Part shown: positions 14,363 to 24,564 of the stretch, piece by piece
Layout: each line of letters begins with the position of its first letter
Numbering within the stretch: position 1 is the stretch's first letter
Source: Leptasterias polaris
Lineage: Eukaryota > Echinodermata > Asteroidea > Forcipulatida > Asteriidae
DNA length: 64,000 nt
NCBI GenBank assembly: GCA_037783415.1
Contig: JAZGTN010000217.1
Span: 248,001 to 312,000, forward strand
Direction: 5' to 3'
Program-made: the position numbers and the translations under genes
Notes under the pieces: model-generated
What the model was told of the DNA's origin: nothing
The model's input: the letters and a program-made list of their open reading frames with translations, nothing else
Databases searched by the model: none

Positions 14363-14401
14363 AACAGCGCCCTCTTTCGTTGGACGAAAGAGAGCGCTGT
14401 T
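14363..14401. repeat. Conserved long hairpin inside each unit
   Basis: Arms of 18 bases (14363-14380 and 14384-14401) pair with one mismatch around a 3-base TGG loop. The arms begin AACAGCGC and end GCGCTGTT. Versions occur in other units near 3208, 5945, 8707, 10592, 12478 and 25027. Both arms are retained in all copies I read. Its role is unknown; it may be a fossil terminus of a nested element. Confidence 0.6.
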
Positions 14402-14540
14402 GGGAATTCCCCCCCCAAAAATTCCCGCCACAACACAAGCGCACAGTCGGCACTTGCACTGCATGTAGCGTACATAGTGTGCGTTGTTGTCAGTCGTCAG
14501 AGCTTACACGTAATGTGTACAATGCGTTGTCAATGAAAGT

Positions 14541-14575
<35 letters not shown>
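14541..14575 (+). repeat. Poly-G tract (G35)
   Basis: Uninterrupted run of 35 G, flanked by CAATGAAAGT and TACGAGTAGG. The same site in other units carries G16 (2971-2986), G17 (3386-3402), G18 (5024-5041), G13 (7799-7811), G19 (10770-10788) and G21 (12654-12674). An inverted copy has C19 at 17397-17415. The length may also reflect assembly uncertainty. Confidence 0.85.
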
Positions 14576-14576
<1 letters not shown>

Positions 14577-15439
14577 ACGAGTAGGACGGTGCGCTTCATT
14601 TCCCAGTTTTGACCAGATGCATACGACTATAATGTTGTTATCTCTGTGCAAAAGTTTAAGAGGGATTGCTGTTCTACAATCTGATACAAAAATTATGCTG
14701 AAGTGATCAAGAGTTTTAAAGATGTGAATAAGATAAGATATTATGAAATTTTCAACTTCCGTTATGAACCGAAACTTTCGAAAGTAAGTTAAAATATTGT
14801 ACGTGTTCTGTGAAGCGTTTGTCAAACTCTTAACGATCTATCCGATGATGTGTAGATTGTCAAAATCCGAATTATGGTTTTTGAGTTATGATTTTTACAA
14901 ATATTAAACTTTGATTCAATGTAATTCAGTGCCCGATGACGTCATCATGACGTAATTAGGTATGTATTGTCTTGATACTAAGGTTCAACTATCTGGTGAG
15001 TTTCAACATTCAATTCAATCTCAATCTTGAGTTATTCCGTAGATAAGCTCGAAAGTTGTTTTTTGAAGGAAAAAAACGAAGGTGAACTTCGACCCAGGGT
15101 AACGACCCGGAAGTTAAGGTCGTACAATTTTGGCGTTAACTTTTCAAATGTTGCCCCAGTCTTGGTCTATCAGATGCCAAAACTTTGAACATCGTAGCTT
15201 TCATATTCGTTGAGATACAGCAAAAAGCAAATGGTCATTTTTCAACTTTAAAAACCTTGTAATTCGACACCTGATGACGTCATCATGACGTAATGACAAC
15301 TGTGCCGTCTTCGTATTGAGGTTCAATTGTCTGATGAGTTTCAAGGTTCAATTCAGTTTCAATCTTGAGTTATGATCCAGAGAAGAGTTGAGTGGAAGAA
15401 GAAGAAGGAGAAGAAAAAAAAAACAAAAAAAAAAAAAAA

Positions 15440-15658
15440 CGGAACAATAACAAAGAGGTGTTCGTGCACATTTTGCACGAACACCTAAAAAACAAAAAAA
15501 CGGAACAATAAGAAAGAGGTGTTCGTGCTCATATTGCACGAACACCTAAAAAACGGAACAATAACAAATAGGTGTTCGTGCACATTTTGCACGAACACCT
15601 AAAAAAAAAACGGAACAATAACAAGGAGGTGTTCGTGCTCATATTGCACGAACACCTA
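15440..15658 (-). repeat. Small hairpin-unit array 1 (4 units)
   Basis: Four units of about 50-60 nt. Each has the spacer CGGAACAATAACAAAG (with small variants), then a hairpin with basal stem AGGTGTTCG/CGAACACCT and apical stem TGC/GCA, then an A-run. Loops alternate between ACATTTT and TCATATT. The array lies between the GAA-rich end of one long unit and the CTAG end of the next (15663). Confidence 0.75.
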
Positions 15659-15660
15659 AA

Positions 15661-16388
15661 AACTAGCCTTTCAGTTTTTGTTATCCACAAAAACAAGGTG
15701 TTCGTGGTGAGTGAGTGAATGAATTGGTGACAACATTTTACCTCATCAATCCAATGACTGGTTCAGGAGTTTTGAATTGTTTTTAAATTAAACACCAACT
15801 TCCGGTTCGCAACGGATAAAAGGTCAAATAGGGGTCACTATGTGTGTAGCGCGTGATAAGTTTATTAAGACCTTTTAAAATGATGGATGGATTGTAAAAA
15901 TCCAATATTTGGTTTAGAAGTTATGATTTTTTCAAATATAAAGTTTCAACTTCCGTTTTGAACCGGAAGGTGATGTCAAATGAGGTCACACTTGGTGGCG
16001 TTGGTGATGTCTTTTGAGTTCTTTCTTTTGACGTATAGATGATAAAAATCAATCATGTGGTTTAGGATGTTTTATTTTTCAAATATTATATATCAATTTC
16101 CAACTGTAACCGGAAGTCAAGGTCAAACGAGGTCGCATATTGTGTAGCACGTGATAAGTCTATTAAGACCTTTCAGATGATGCATAGATTGAAAAAATCA
16201 AATGTATGGTTCAGATGTTATGATTTTTTTTTTCAATGTAAAATTTAAACTTCCGGTTTGAACCGGAAGACAATGTCATCTGGTTACAAATTATAGCGTT
16301 AGTAATGTTTTTCAAAGCCTTATCTGACGACGTTCAGATAATAAACAACTAATTCCTGGTTTTGGAGTAATGTTTTGTTCAAATAATT
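15661..16388 (-). mobile_element. Interrupted Helentron-like unit, left part
   Basis: Starts at CTAG (15663-15666) with a subterminal hairpin and continues as an ordinary unit with ETS-like palindromes. It stops abruptly at CAAATAATT, where AGGTGTTCGG begins. Its continuation (AATTGTATCTTCCTG) is found at 24567, so the two parts are one unit split by the 16389-24564 insertion. Confidence 0.7.
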
Positions 16389-16545
16389 AGGTGTTCGGAG
16401 CGGAGCGTAGCTCCGAACACCTCTTGTTATTGTTCGGTTTTTTAGGTGTTCGGAGCGGAGCGTAGCTCCGAACACCTCTTGTTATTGTTCGGTTTTTTAG
16501 GTGTTCGGTCTACAGACCGAACAACTCTTTGTTATTGTTCGGTTT
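16389..16545 (+). repeat. Small hairpin-unit array 2 (3 units)
   Basis: Three plus-oriented units. Two have the stem AGGTGTTCGGAGC/GCTCCGAACACCT; the third is AGGTGTTCGGTCT paired with AGACCGAACAACT. The tail is CTCTTGTTATTGTTCGG followed by a T-run. The apical stem differs from arrays 1 and 3, but pairing is preserved on both sides. Confidence 0.75.
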
Positions 16546-17500
16546 TTTGTGTGTGTTTTTTTCCTTTTTTGTTTTGCTTATTCTTCTCAGTGAGCTTTGT
16601 CCGCAAGCAAACGCATACTTCCGAATCTTTGATCAACTTGAAACTTCATGTGAAGTTAGAACATAACTAGGAGAAGCCGAGTAAGTTGTGACGTCACGAT
16701 TACGTCATCAGGTGTCAAGTTACAAGCCATTTTAGCTCGAAAAGTGCCCTCATGCCAATGCCTGTATGTCTCTGAATATTACAACTACAGTATTCATATT
16801 TGGGCATATGATAGATCAAGACACGGGCAACATTTGAAAAGTTAACGCCAAATTCACATGACCTTAACTTCCGGGTCGTTACCCTAGGTCGAAGTTCGCC
16901 TTCGTTTTTTTTCTTCAAAAAACACTTTCGAGCTTATCTACGGAATAACTCAAGATTGAGATTGAATTGAACAATGAAACTCAACAGATAGTTGAACCTC
17001 ACTATCAAGACGACACAAACCTATTTACGTCATGATGACGTCATCGGGCATCGAATTATAATAAATCAAAGTTTAATATTTGTAAAAAGCATAACTCATG
17101 AACCATTTGTTTGTTTTTTATAATCTACACATCATCGGATAGCTCATTTAAAGTTCGACAAACGCTACACAGAACCCGTCCAACATTTGAACTTACTTCC
17201 GGTTAAAATCGGAAGTTGAAAATTTCTTATTATCCTATCTTATATATATCTTTAAAACTACTGATCATTTCAGCATAATTTTTGTATCAGGGTGTAGAAC
17301 GTTAGTCGTGCTCAAACTTCTGAACACAGACATGACAACATTTTGACCTTAATATATGGTCAAAACCGGACAATGAAGAGCAACTACCCACTCGTACCCC
17401 CCCCCCCCCCCCCCCACTTTGATTGACAAAACATTATGTACACATAACGTTGAAACTGATGCAAGCTGCAGTTCAGTGTCGTCATTGTTGTTTCATGTGG
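16545..17500 (+). mobile_element. Inverted partial Helentron-like unit
   Basis: Begins with a T-rich/TTCTTCTC tract matching the 5' ends of units at 20.3-22.7 kb, here on the plus strand. It then has the reverse complement of the standard unit: CGGGTCGTTACC, GACGTCATCGGGC, CTTCCGG, and the C19 tract at 17397-17415. It breaks off near 17500. Confidence 0.55.
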
Positions 17501-17797
17501 CGGGAAGCTAGCCTTTAGTCAAGGCGCACCGCGGCACCCCCGGCCCGGATATCACGCACGAAAAAAGACCAGCGCGAGCGGCGAAGCGCCTTTACCGTAT
17601 GTACATTCAACGTAGTTCAAGATTATCAATGGCGTACTATTAAGATTATAGATCTAAATACCGCTTATATTCAGCGTCTAATTGTTCCCCTATTCGCCCT
17701 TCTCATGGCTTAATGATCAATATGGAATTGAAGACGAAGTTTCACTGAGATGACCACCTGCTTCAGTGATTCGTATGACTTGTAATTGTTTGAGAAA
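17500..17797. other. Unique segment with GC-rich patch
   Basis: Bases about 17525-17600 are much more GC-rich than the surroundings (GCGCACCGCGG, CCCCCGGCCCGG, GCGAGCGGCGAAGCGCC). Bases 17690-17775 are repeated in inverse orientation at about 55765-55860. No gene is recognised. The GC patch could be a fossil promoter or part of a different element. Confidence 0.4.
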
Positions 17798-17944
17798 ATG
17801 CAAGCAGAAAAAGACGAACATTGGTTATGTGTTTATCAAACACCGAGAAGCAGAGACTTGACATCAGCTCATGAATGGGTGTTTCGGACGGCGTCCACGG
17901 CAGTGTTTATCGATGCTATATCGGTGCCACACGGTGATAAAACG
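17798..17944 (+). CDS. Candidate exon of unknown product, repeated elsewhere
   Basis: An ATG in the context GAAAATGC opens 49 codons (starting MQAEKDEHWLC) that run to ACG|GTAAGC, a good splice donor. A second copy exists in inverse orientation, split by the LTR retrotransposon (48430-48556 and 55696-55730). That copy has lost the frame. No domain is recognised. It may be an exon of a multicopy gene or of an autonomous transposon. Joining it to 18488-18585 would terminate shortly after the junction. Confidence 0.25.
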
Positions 17945-18229
17945 GTAAGCTTTGTGTGAAAATCATTGCTTTTCAAAAAGAGTATTTATTTAATGCACAG
18001 TTATGTTATAAAGTTTATCCTTTATCATCAAGTGGTGGCGTTGGTGATGTTTTTAAAACTAAAGAACGTTTAGTGTGATCGTCGAGGAGTAGAATTGGGG
18101 GATTGGTATGATTGTTGGCTGTGTCACTAAAGTCAGAAAATGGTCCGACTGAAGAATGTTTGTCGGCAACTTTGATGACGTTTGTGTTAAGTAAAGTAGG
18201 TTTTGTTTATAAGTTGTTCACTTCCAAAA

Positions 18230-18365
18230 CAATATGTGCACCTTCCACTAACCTTTTCTTGTGCAATTTCCTAAGTTTGAATGTTGTTACTGTTTTGACC
18301 CCCACCCCCTTTGAACAGGTTGGTCATTGAGAGAGCGCAATATAAATTAAATAAATTAGTAGTAT
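18230..18365 (+). mobile_element. LINE 3' end fragment (CR1/L2-like)
   Basis: The segment ends GAGAGAGCGCAATATAAATTAAATAAATTAG followed by ATTATTA. This is the pattern of CR1/L2-type LINE 3' tails in deuterostomes (a GCGCxATATAAAT block and a simple-repeat tail). Only the tail is recognisable. The class call rests on remembered family style, not on a search. Confidence 0.4.
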
Positions 18366-18487
18366 TATTATAAAAATATGAAACGTTTTAAGTCTTGATT
18401 TTTGTTTATTTTAACAGTTTCAGCTTGACTTAATTTTCCTAGAGTCATACTTTGTTTATTTTGTAATATTGTTTTTTTCTTCTTCAG

Positions 18488-18585
18488 AATACAGCACATC
18501 CACCGGCATGGTCTTGGATCCAGTGACAGATTTTCCACGTGTTGTTGTGTTGCATTCTTCATTTCCTGTATGATGCACCATACAG
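18488..18585 (+). other. Possible short exon with splice borders
   Basis: Preceded by the pyrimidine tract TTTTTTTCTTCTTCAG and followed by CATACAG|GTAGAA, so both splice borders look usable on the plus strand. Read in phase 0 after the 17798-17944 candidate, it gives thirteen residues and then a stop. Either it is non-coding or the match is chance. Confidence 0.2.
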
Positions 18586-18750
18586 GTAGAAATAGAACTT
18601 ATAAATCATTATGTTATAAGTCAAAATTCAAGAGAGGCTTAGATTTGCCGTCTTCATGATTTGCCTTCGTTTTGCATTATGATTTAAAACAAGTGCCCTT
18701 TCAATAGTCTAAAAATTAACAAACTGTTCTGTAGGAAAATCAATATCCAA

Positions 18751-20335
18751 CTAGAGATTTAGTGTTTGTGAGAACAAACACTAGGTGTTCGGGTATGGGG
18801 CTGTTATGTTACTAAAATGCGTAAGCAGATTTATATTGAAAGTTTTTTAATTTTCCAAAAAAAGTCGTTTGCAAACCTATTACTTTTATACTTTTAGTGT
18901 ACACAGGGGAAAGTGATATCGTTGCTGTATATGAGTCTCCATAAAGTAGTTTAGATACACATGTATAACAATTTTCATGTAAATAGTCACAAACTTAACA
19001 TGCTTAACTGATAAATTAAAAGACTATCACTAACAATTCAAAAATAAATGTTATCAAACTACGCATGCTTGCTACCTTATGTGTAAGCAACATCATTTGT
19101 CATGATTATGAAAAGGGCATAAGAACCTACTGTTTACACGATGTGCAATTTATGTTGAATTTATTTTGCTAGTCACATTGTATTTCTTTGAAGTATTCAA
19201 CAGGATCTAAAAGTTAGATTCGCATAAAAACCGTTGTTGATCAGAGTCAAATTTATGTTGACCTTTTTCCGATTGCATTTTCTCAGTTATCAAAAGTTAT
19301 TCAAATCACCAAAACAGTTCAGCAAAATACACTCGTTCAGTTGATATTTACCACCAAGCCAACAAAAGGCTAACACGAAGGTTATGCAATGAGCTATTCA
19401 TTGGACCACCGTCGAACAACGTAGATTTCCGAAGGATGGTTGCATTTATCGACGAGTGCAGTAACAAAGGACCATTAACTTGGTATAGCGCCACCATGGA
19501 TAACGCATCAACTTTACTGTACGCTTCAGTACATGTACAATATACATGTGGGCCAGCAATGCAGTCTTCGTGGACTTTGAACCTTAAGATCAATGGCGCA
19601 GTGTGTGTACAGTTTACATGTACATGCAAGCTTGCACGTGGTCAATGGAGCGGAACGACCAGCCCTTTGCTTCTGCTGCGTAATGTTCAACTTACATTTT
19701 GAGCGTGAAGTTAAGAACAAACGGGGTAACTCTTTGTGTAGCATTTGTTGAGTTTTTAAAGGCCTGTCCGATGATGTATTGATTAAAGCAATCCATTCAG
19801 TAATTATTAAGTTATGATTTTTTGAAATATACAATTTTGATTTACTGTATTTCAACACCTGATGACGTCATCATGACGTCACACTAACTTGATGGAGGTT
19901 TCATCAAGGTTCTAACATGGTGTAAATTTGAAGTTGATCAGACAAACAGAAGTTAAGAATTTTGCCAGGAAATGTTTTTTTGTTAAGAATTGCACAAAGG
20001 CAAACTTTGACCTTCCGGTACGACCGGAAGTAAAGGTCATGTGATTTTGGCGTTAACTTTTCAAATGTTGCCCATGTCTTGATCTATCATAATGTTTAAA
20101 TATGAATATTATAGCTTTCCTATTCAGAAGGTTGTTATTTATAAAATTTATACAATTTTTAGCAGCCCTTTATTTCTTGTGTAACCTATTAATACTTTAC
20201 TTTCTCTAATATTTCAAAAGCTATCAGGATTGTTTTCAGCGATTCAATGATATAGCTTACGCATTAAAACAGCAGTGAGCCCACCAGCGATACCCGAACA
20301 CCTAGTGTTTGTTGTCACAAACACGTTAAGTCTAG
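18751..20335. mobile_element. Fold-back element with hairpin-bearing inverted ends
   Basis: The left end reads CTAG, hairpin AGTGTTTGT..ACAAACACT, AGGTGTTCGGGTA. The right end is its near-mirror: TACCCGAACACCT, hairpin GTGTTTG..CAAACAC, CTAG (20332-20335). Two 3'-type termini therefore face outwards around 1.58 kb. The interior has a unique block and a plus-strand open segment (19340-19702). Confidence 0.5.
19340..19702 (+). CDS. Unrecognised open segment in the fold-back element
   Basis: The plus frame is open from about 19340 through the methionine at 19436 to the stop at 19702. The N-terminal part looks protein-like (for example NELFIGPPSNNVDF, then MVAFIDECSNKGPLTW). The later part is Cys/Thr-rich and may be non-coding. 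Related sequence without the open frame occurs around 56450-56540. No family is recognised. It could be a captured exon. Confidence 0.2.
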   Translation, partial: VDIYHQANKRLTRRLCNELFIGPPSNNVDFRRMVAFIDECSNKGPLTWYSATMDNASTLLYASVHVQYTCGPAMQSSWTLNLKINGAVCVQFTCTCKLARGQWSGTTSPLLLLRNVQLTF

Positions 20336-21493
20336 TTCTTTTTTTTTTTACTTCTTCAGATTCTTCTTCTCTTCGTCCCTTGTCCGCTAACAAAAGCACA
20401 CTTCCCAAGCTCGTATAAACTTGACATTTCTACCATAGTTAGATAACCATTAGGAGACGAAACCGTTTCATTTACGTCATGATGACGTCATCAGGTGTCA
20501 AGTTACAAGGTTTTTAAAATAAAAAATTTTAATCTTGAAAAATCATTATCAAATCAAGCAAAGAGACCGTCGGTTGCTTTTGGCGGGATTATATAGAGGT
20601 AATATGGGTCTTCATTTTTTATTGTGTGCGTGACATGACTTGACCTCTACTTCCGGTCGAAACAGGAAGAAACCGGAAGTGCCTTGTAATTTAAAAGTGG
20701 CACACTTTTTGAAGTTTTTTTTAACGGTGTTATAGTCGAGCAAGAGTCTGGTTTTAAAAAATAAGACAAGTGACGTCATAAAAGTCAAGAGCGCCCTCTA
20801 GCGGCAGGTTGAAAACAATTAAAAATACACTTTTACTAGATGTCTGTGGCGAAGTTTATGATAATCGTTTTAAAATTGGTATACATAATGACCTTGCAGA
20901 CAACATATGTGTGAATTTTTAGATTGATGACGTCATCATGTGTCACGTGGTATCGCATTAAAGGTTTACTTTTTGAAGCTGTGTATCTACAAAACCACAA
21001 GTTTGACTGAGTTGAAACTTGGCATGTTGATAGACAGTTATATTGACTACTTAAAGCTAGAGTGACGACTTGATGACGTCATCAAATTTCTTTTTACAAA
21101 TTTTTGAAATTTTGACCAATTGGTACATATCTTCAGTACAAAGCAAGCTATAGTCAAATTTCATTTTGCATGAGACTTGGAAGGTCCTACAAGGATATAA
21201 CGTGGAGTGACGTTTTCACGACGTCATCGATTTTCATGTTATGTCACCACCAAGGTAGTGTTTTACAAGATCTATATGTACAGAACAACTTTGGTGATCA
21301 AATGGAAACTTTGCATGTACTCAAACTGGGATGTGTTACATCCAAAAAGTTTGGTCAAATCTTTAGAACCACCATTCTAAAGACTCTATAGAAGTATACA
21401 ATATTTAATACACAGACATGTTTATAACATTTCTTTGAAACACGAGGTCACACCGAACACCTCTTTTTGTTTCCAACAAAAAATTATGACTAG
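20336..21493 (+). mobile_element. Plus-oriented Helentron-like unit 1 (1158 bp)
   Basis: Starts immediately after CTAG with TTCTTTTTTTTTTACTTC and ends CACCGAACACCTC, hairpin TTTTTGTT..AACAAAAA, TTATGACTAG. It holds GACGTCATGATGACGTCATC near 20480, CTTCCGGTCGAAAC, GCGCCCTCTAGCGGC and a GTGTCACGTGGT block. It is repeated with few changes in the next unit. A short open frame at 21170-21391 recurs in all three copies but has no domain. Confidence 0.6.
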
Positions 21494-22655
21494 TTCTTTT
21501 TTTTTTACTTCTTCAGATTCTTCTTCTCTTCGCCGCTTGTCCGCTAACAAAAGCACACTTCCCAAGCTCGTATAAACTTGAAATTGCTACCATAGTTAGA
21601 TAACCATTAGGAGACGAAACCGTTTCATTTACGTCATGATGACGTCATCAGGTGTCAAGTTACAAGGTTTTTAAAATTAAACAATTTAATCTTTGAAAAT
21701 CCATATCAAATCAAGATGAAGAGACCGTCGGTTACTTTTTGCGGGATTATATAGAGGTAATATGGGTCTTCATTTTTTATTGTGTGCGTGACATGACTTG
21801 ACCTCTACTTCCGGTCGAAACAGGAAGAAACAGGAAGTGCCTTGTAATTTAAAAGTGGCACACTTTTTGAAGTTTTTTTTTACGGTGTTATAGTCGAGCA
21901 AGAGTCTGGTTTAAAAAAATAAGACAAGTGACGTCATAAAAGTCAAGAGCGCCCTCTAGCGGCAGGTTGAAAACAATTAAAAATACACTTTTACTAGATG
22001 TCTGTGGCGAAGTTTATGATAATCGTTTCAAAATTGGTATACATAATGACCTTCTTGCAGACAACATATGTGTGAATTTTTAGATTGATGACGTCATCAT
22101 GTGTCACGTGGTATCGCATTAAAGGCCTACTTTTTGAAGCTGTGTATCTACAAAACCACAAGTTTGACTGAGTTGAAACTTGGCATGTTGATAGACAGTT
22201 ATATTGACTACTTAAAGCTAGAGTGACGACTTGATGACGTCATCAAATGTTTTTTTACAAATTTTAGAAATTTTGACCAATTGGTACATATCTTCAGTAC
22301 AAAGCAAGCTATAGTCAAATTTCATTTTGCATGAGACTTGGAAGGTCCTACAAGGATATAACGTGGAGTGACGTTTTCACGACGTCATCGATTTTCATGT
22401 TATGTCACCACCAAGGTAGTGTTTTACAAGATCTATATGTACAGAACAACTTTGGTGATCAAATGGAAACTTTGCATGTACTCAAGCTGGGATGTGTTAC
22501 ATCCAAAAAGTTTGGTCAAATCTTTAGAACCACCATTCTAAAGACTCTATAGAAGTATACAATATTTAATACACAGACATGTTTATAACATTTCTTTGAA
22601 ACACGAGGTCACATCGAACACCTCTTTTTTGTTTCCAACAAAAAATTATGTCTAG
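21494..22655 (+). mobile_element. Plus-oriented Helentron-like unit 2 (1162 bp)
   Basis: Near-identical tandem copy of the previous unit, ending with CTAG at 22652-22655 after the same subterminal hairpin. Differences are single substitutions, small indels in A/T runs and one short insertion. Confidence 0.6.
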
Positions 22656-24564
22656 TTCTTTTTTTTTTACTTCTTCAGATTCTTCTTCTTCTCTTCGTCG
22701 CTTGTCCGCTAACAAAAGCACACTTGCCAAGCTCATATAAACTTGAAATTTTTTACCATAGTTAGATAACCATTAGGAGACGAAACCGTTTCATTTACGT
22801 CATGATGACGTCATCAGGTGTCAAGTTACAAGCCATTTAAGTTCAAAAAGTGACCTCATGCGACTGTATGTCTCTGAATATTAAAGCTACAGTGTTCATA
22901 TTTAGGCATATGATAGATCAAGACACGGGCAACATTTGAAAAGTTAACGCCAAATTCACATGACCTTTACTTCCGGTCGTACCGGAAGGTCAAAGTTTGC
23001 CTTTGTGTAATTCTTAAAAATAAAAAAAAATTCCGGCAAAAATCTTATTAAAACTAATCTGATCAAAATCAAATTTACACCATGTTAGGACCTTAATAAA
23101 ACCTCCATTATGTAGTAATGACGTCATGATGACGTCATCGGGTGTCAAGTTACAAGGTTTTTAAACATTAACAATTTCCGTCGATTGTCCGCTAACAAAA
23201 GCACACTTCCCAAGCTCATATAAACTTTAAACTTTACATGTAGTTAGATAACCATTAGGAGATGAAACCGTTTCAGTTACGTCATGATGACGTCATCGGG
23301 TGTCAAATTACAAGCCATTTAAGTTTAATTAGTGACCTCATGCGAATGCCTGTATGTCTCTGAATATTAAAGCTACAGTATTCATATTTAGGCATATGAT
23401 GGATCAAGACACGGGCAACATTTGAAAAGTTAACGCCAAATTCACATGACCTTTACTTCCGGTCGTACCGGAAGGTCAAAGTTTGCCTTTGTGTAATTCT
23501 TCAAAAAAACAATTTCCGGCAAAAATCTTAACTTCTGTATATCTGATCAAATTCAAATTTACACCATGTTAGGACCTTAATAAAACCTCCATTATGTAGT
23601 AATGACGTCATGATGACGTCATCAGGTGTCAAGTTACAAGGTTTTTAAACATTACAATTTTTAATCTTTCAAAATCCATATAGGTCTTCATTTTTTATTT
23701 TTGCGTGACATGACTTGACCTCTACTTCCGGTCGAAACAGGAAGTGCCTTGTAATTTAAAAGTGGCACACTTTTTGAAGTTTTTTTTAACGGTGTTATAG
23801 TCGAGCAAGAGTCTGGTTTAAAAAAAATAAGACAAGTGACGTCATAAAAGTCAAGAGCGCCCTCTAGCGGCAGGTTAAAAACAATTAAAAATACACTTTT
23901 ACTAGATGTCTGTGGTGAAGTTTATGATAATCGTTTCAAAATTGGTATACATAATGACCTTCATACAGACAACATATGTGTGAATTTTTAGATTGATGAC
24001 GTCATCATGTGTCACGTGGTATCGCCTTAAAGGTTTACTTTTTGAAGCTGTGTATCTACAAAACCACAAGTTTGACTGAGTTGAAACTTGGCATGTTGAT
24101 AGACAGTGATATTGACTACTTAAAGCTAGAGTGACGACTTGATGACGTCATCAATTTAGTTTTTACAAATTTTTGAAATTTTGACCAATTGTTACATATC
24201 TTCAGTTCAAAGCAAGCTATAATCGAATTTCATTTTGCATGAGACTTGGAAGGTCCTACAAGGATATAATGTTGAGTGACGTTTTCACGACGTCATCGAT
24301 TTTCATGTTATGTCACCACCAAGGTAGTGTTTTACAAGATCTATATGTACAGAACAACTTTGGTGATCAAATGGAAACTTTGCATGTACTCAAGCTGGGA
24401 TGTGTTACATCCAAAAAGTTTGGTCAAATCTTTAGAACCACCATTCTAAAGACTCTATAGAAGTATATCAATATTTAATACACAGACATGTTTATAACAT
24501 TTCTTTGAAACACGAGGTCACACCGAACACCTCTTTTTTGTTTCCTACAAAAAATTATGTCTAG
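22656..24564 (+). mobile_element. Plus-oriented Helentron-like unit 3 (1909 bp)
   Basis: Same start and end as the two preceding units. It carries about 0.75 kb of extra internal sequence in which the block GACGTCATGATGACGTCATC-TTACAAG-CTTCCGGTCGTACCGG is itself repeated (about 22800-23160, 23275-23640). It ends CTAG at 24561-24564, the right edge of the composite insertion. Confidence 0.6.

Larger units (their letters stand above)
13519..15420 (-). mobile_element. Helentron-like tandem unit, copy 3 of 3
   Basis: Third copy, CTAG at 13519-13522. ETS-like palindromes lie at about 13656, 13806 and 13953 with a decayed fourth at 14101, a spacing of about 148 bp. CRE-like dyads are at about 14937 and 15273. 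The poly-G tract has expanded to 35 bases. The GAA-rich 5' end (minus strand) is followed by an array of small hairpin units instead of directly by the next CTAG. Confidence 0.65.
16389..24564 (+). mobile_element. Composite 8.2 kb insertion into a repeat unit
   Basis: The sequence to the left (…CAAATAATT) and to the right (TTAATTGTATC…) joins into the continuous sequence seen in intact units (for example 8250-8270). The block between is therefore an insertion. It begins AGGTGTTCGG and ends …TTATGTCTAG, with a T on each side consistent with T|T insertion. It contains hairpin array 2, an inverted partial unit, a unique segment, a fold-back element and three tandem units. Confidence 0.55.

Noticed and set aside
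2400..15000. Dozens of 60-150 codon open frames in the repeat units
   Set aside because: They overlap on both strands, include poly-Gly/poly-Pro from the G tracts, recur only because the DNA is repeated, and show no domain. They are by-products of the repeat.
15440..15658. Rho-independent terminators (hairpin next to A/T run)
   Set aside because: The context is an animal genome, and the hairpins are part of a mobile repeat family. Bacterial-type termination does not apply.
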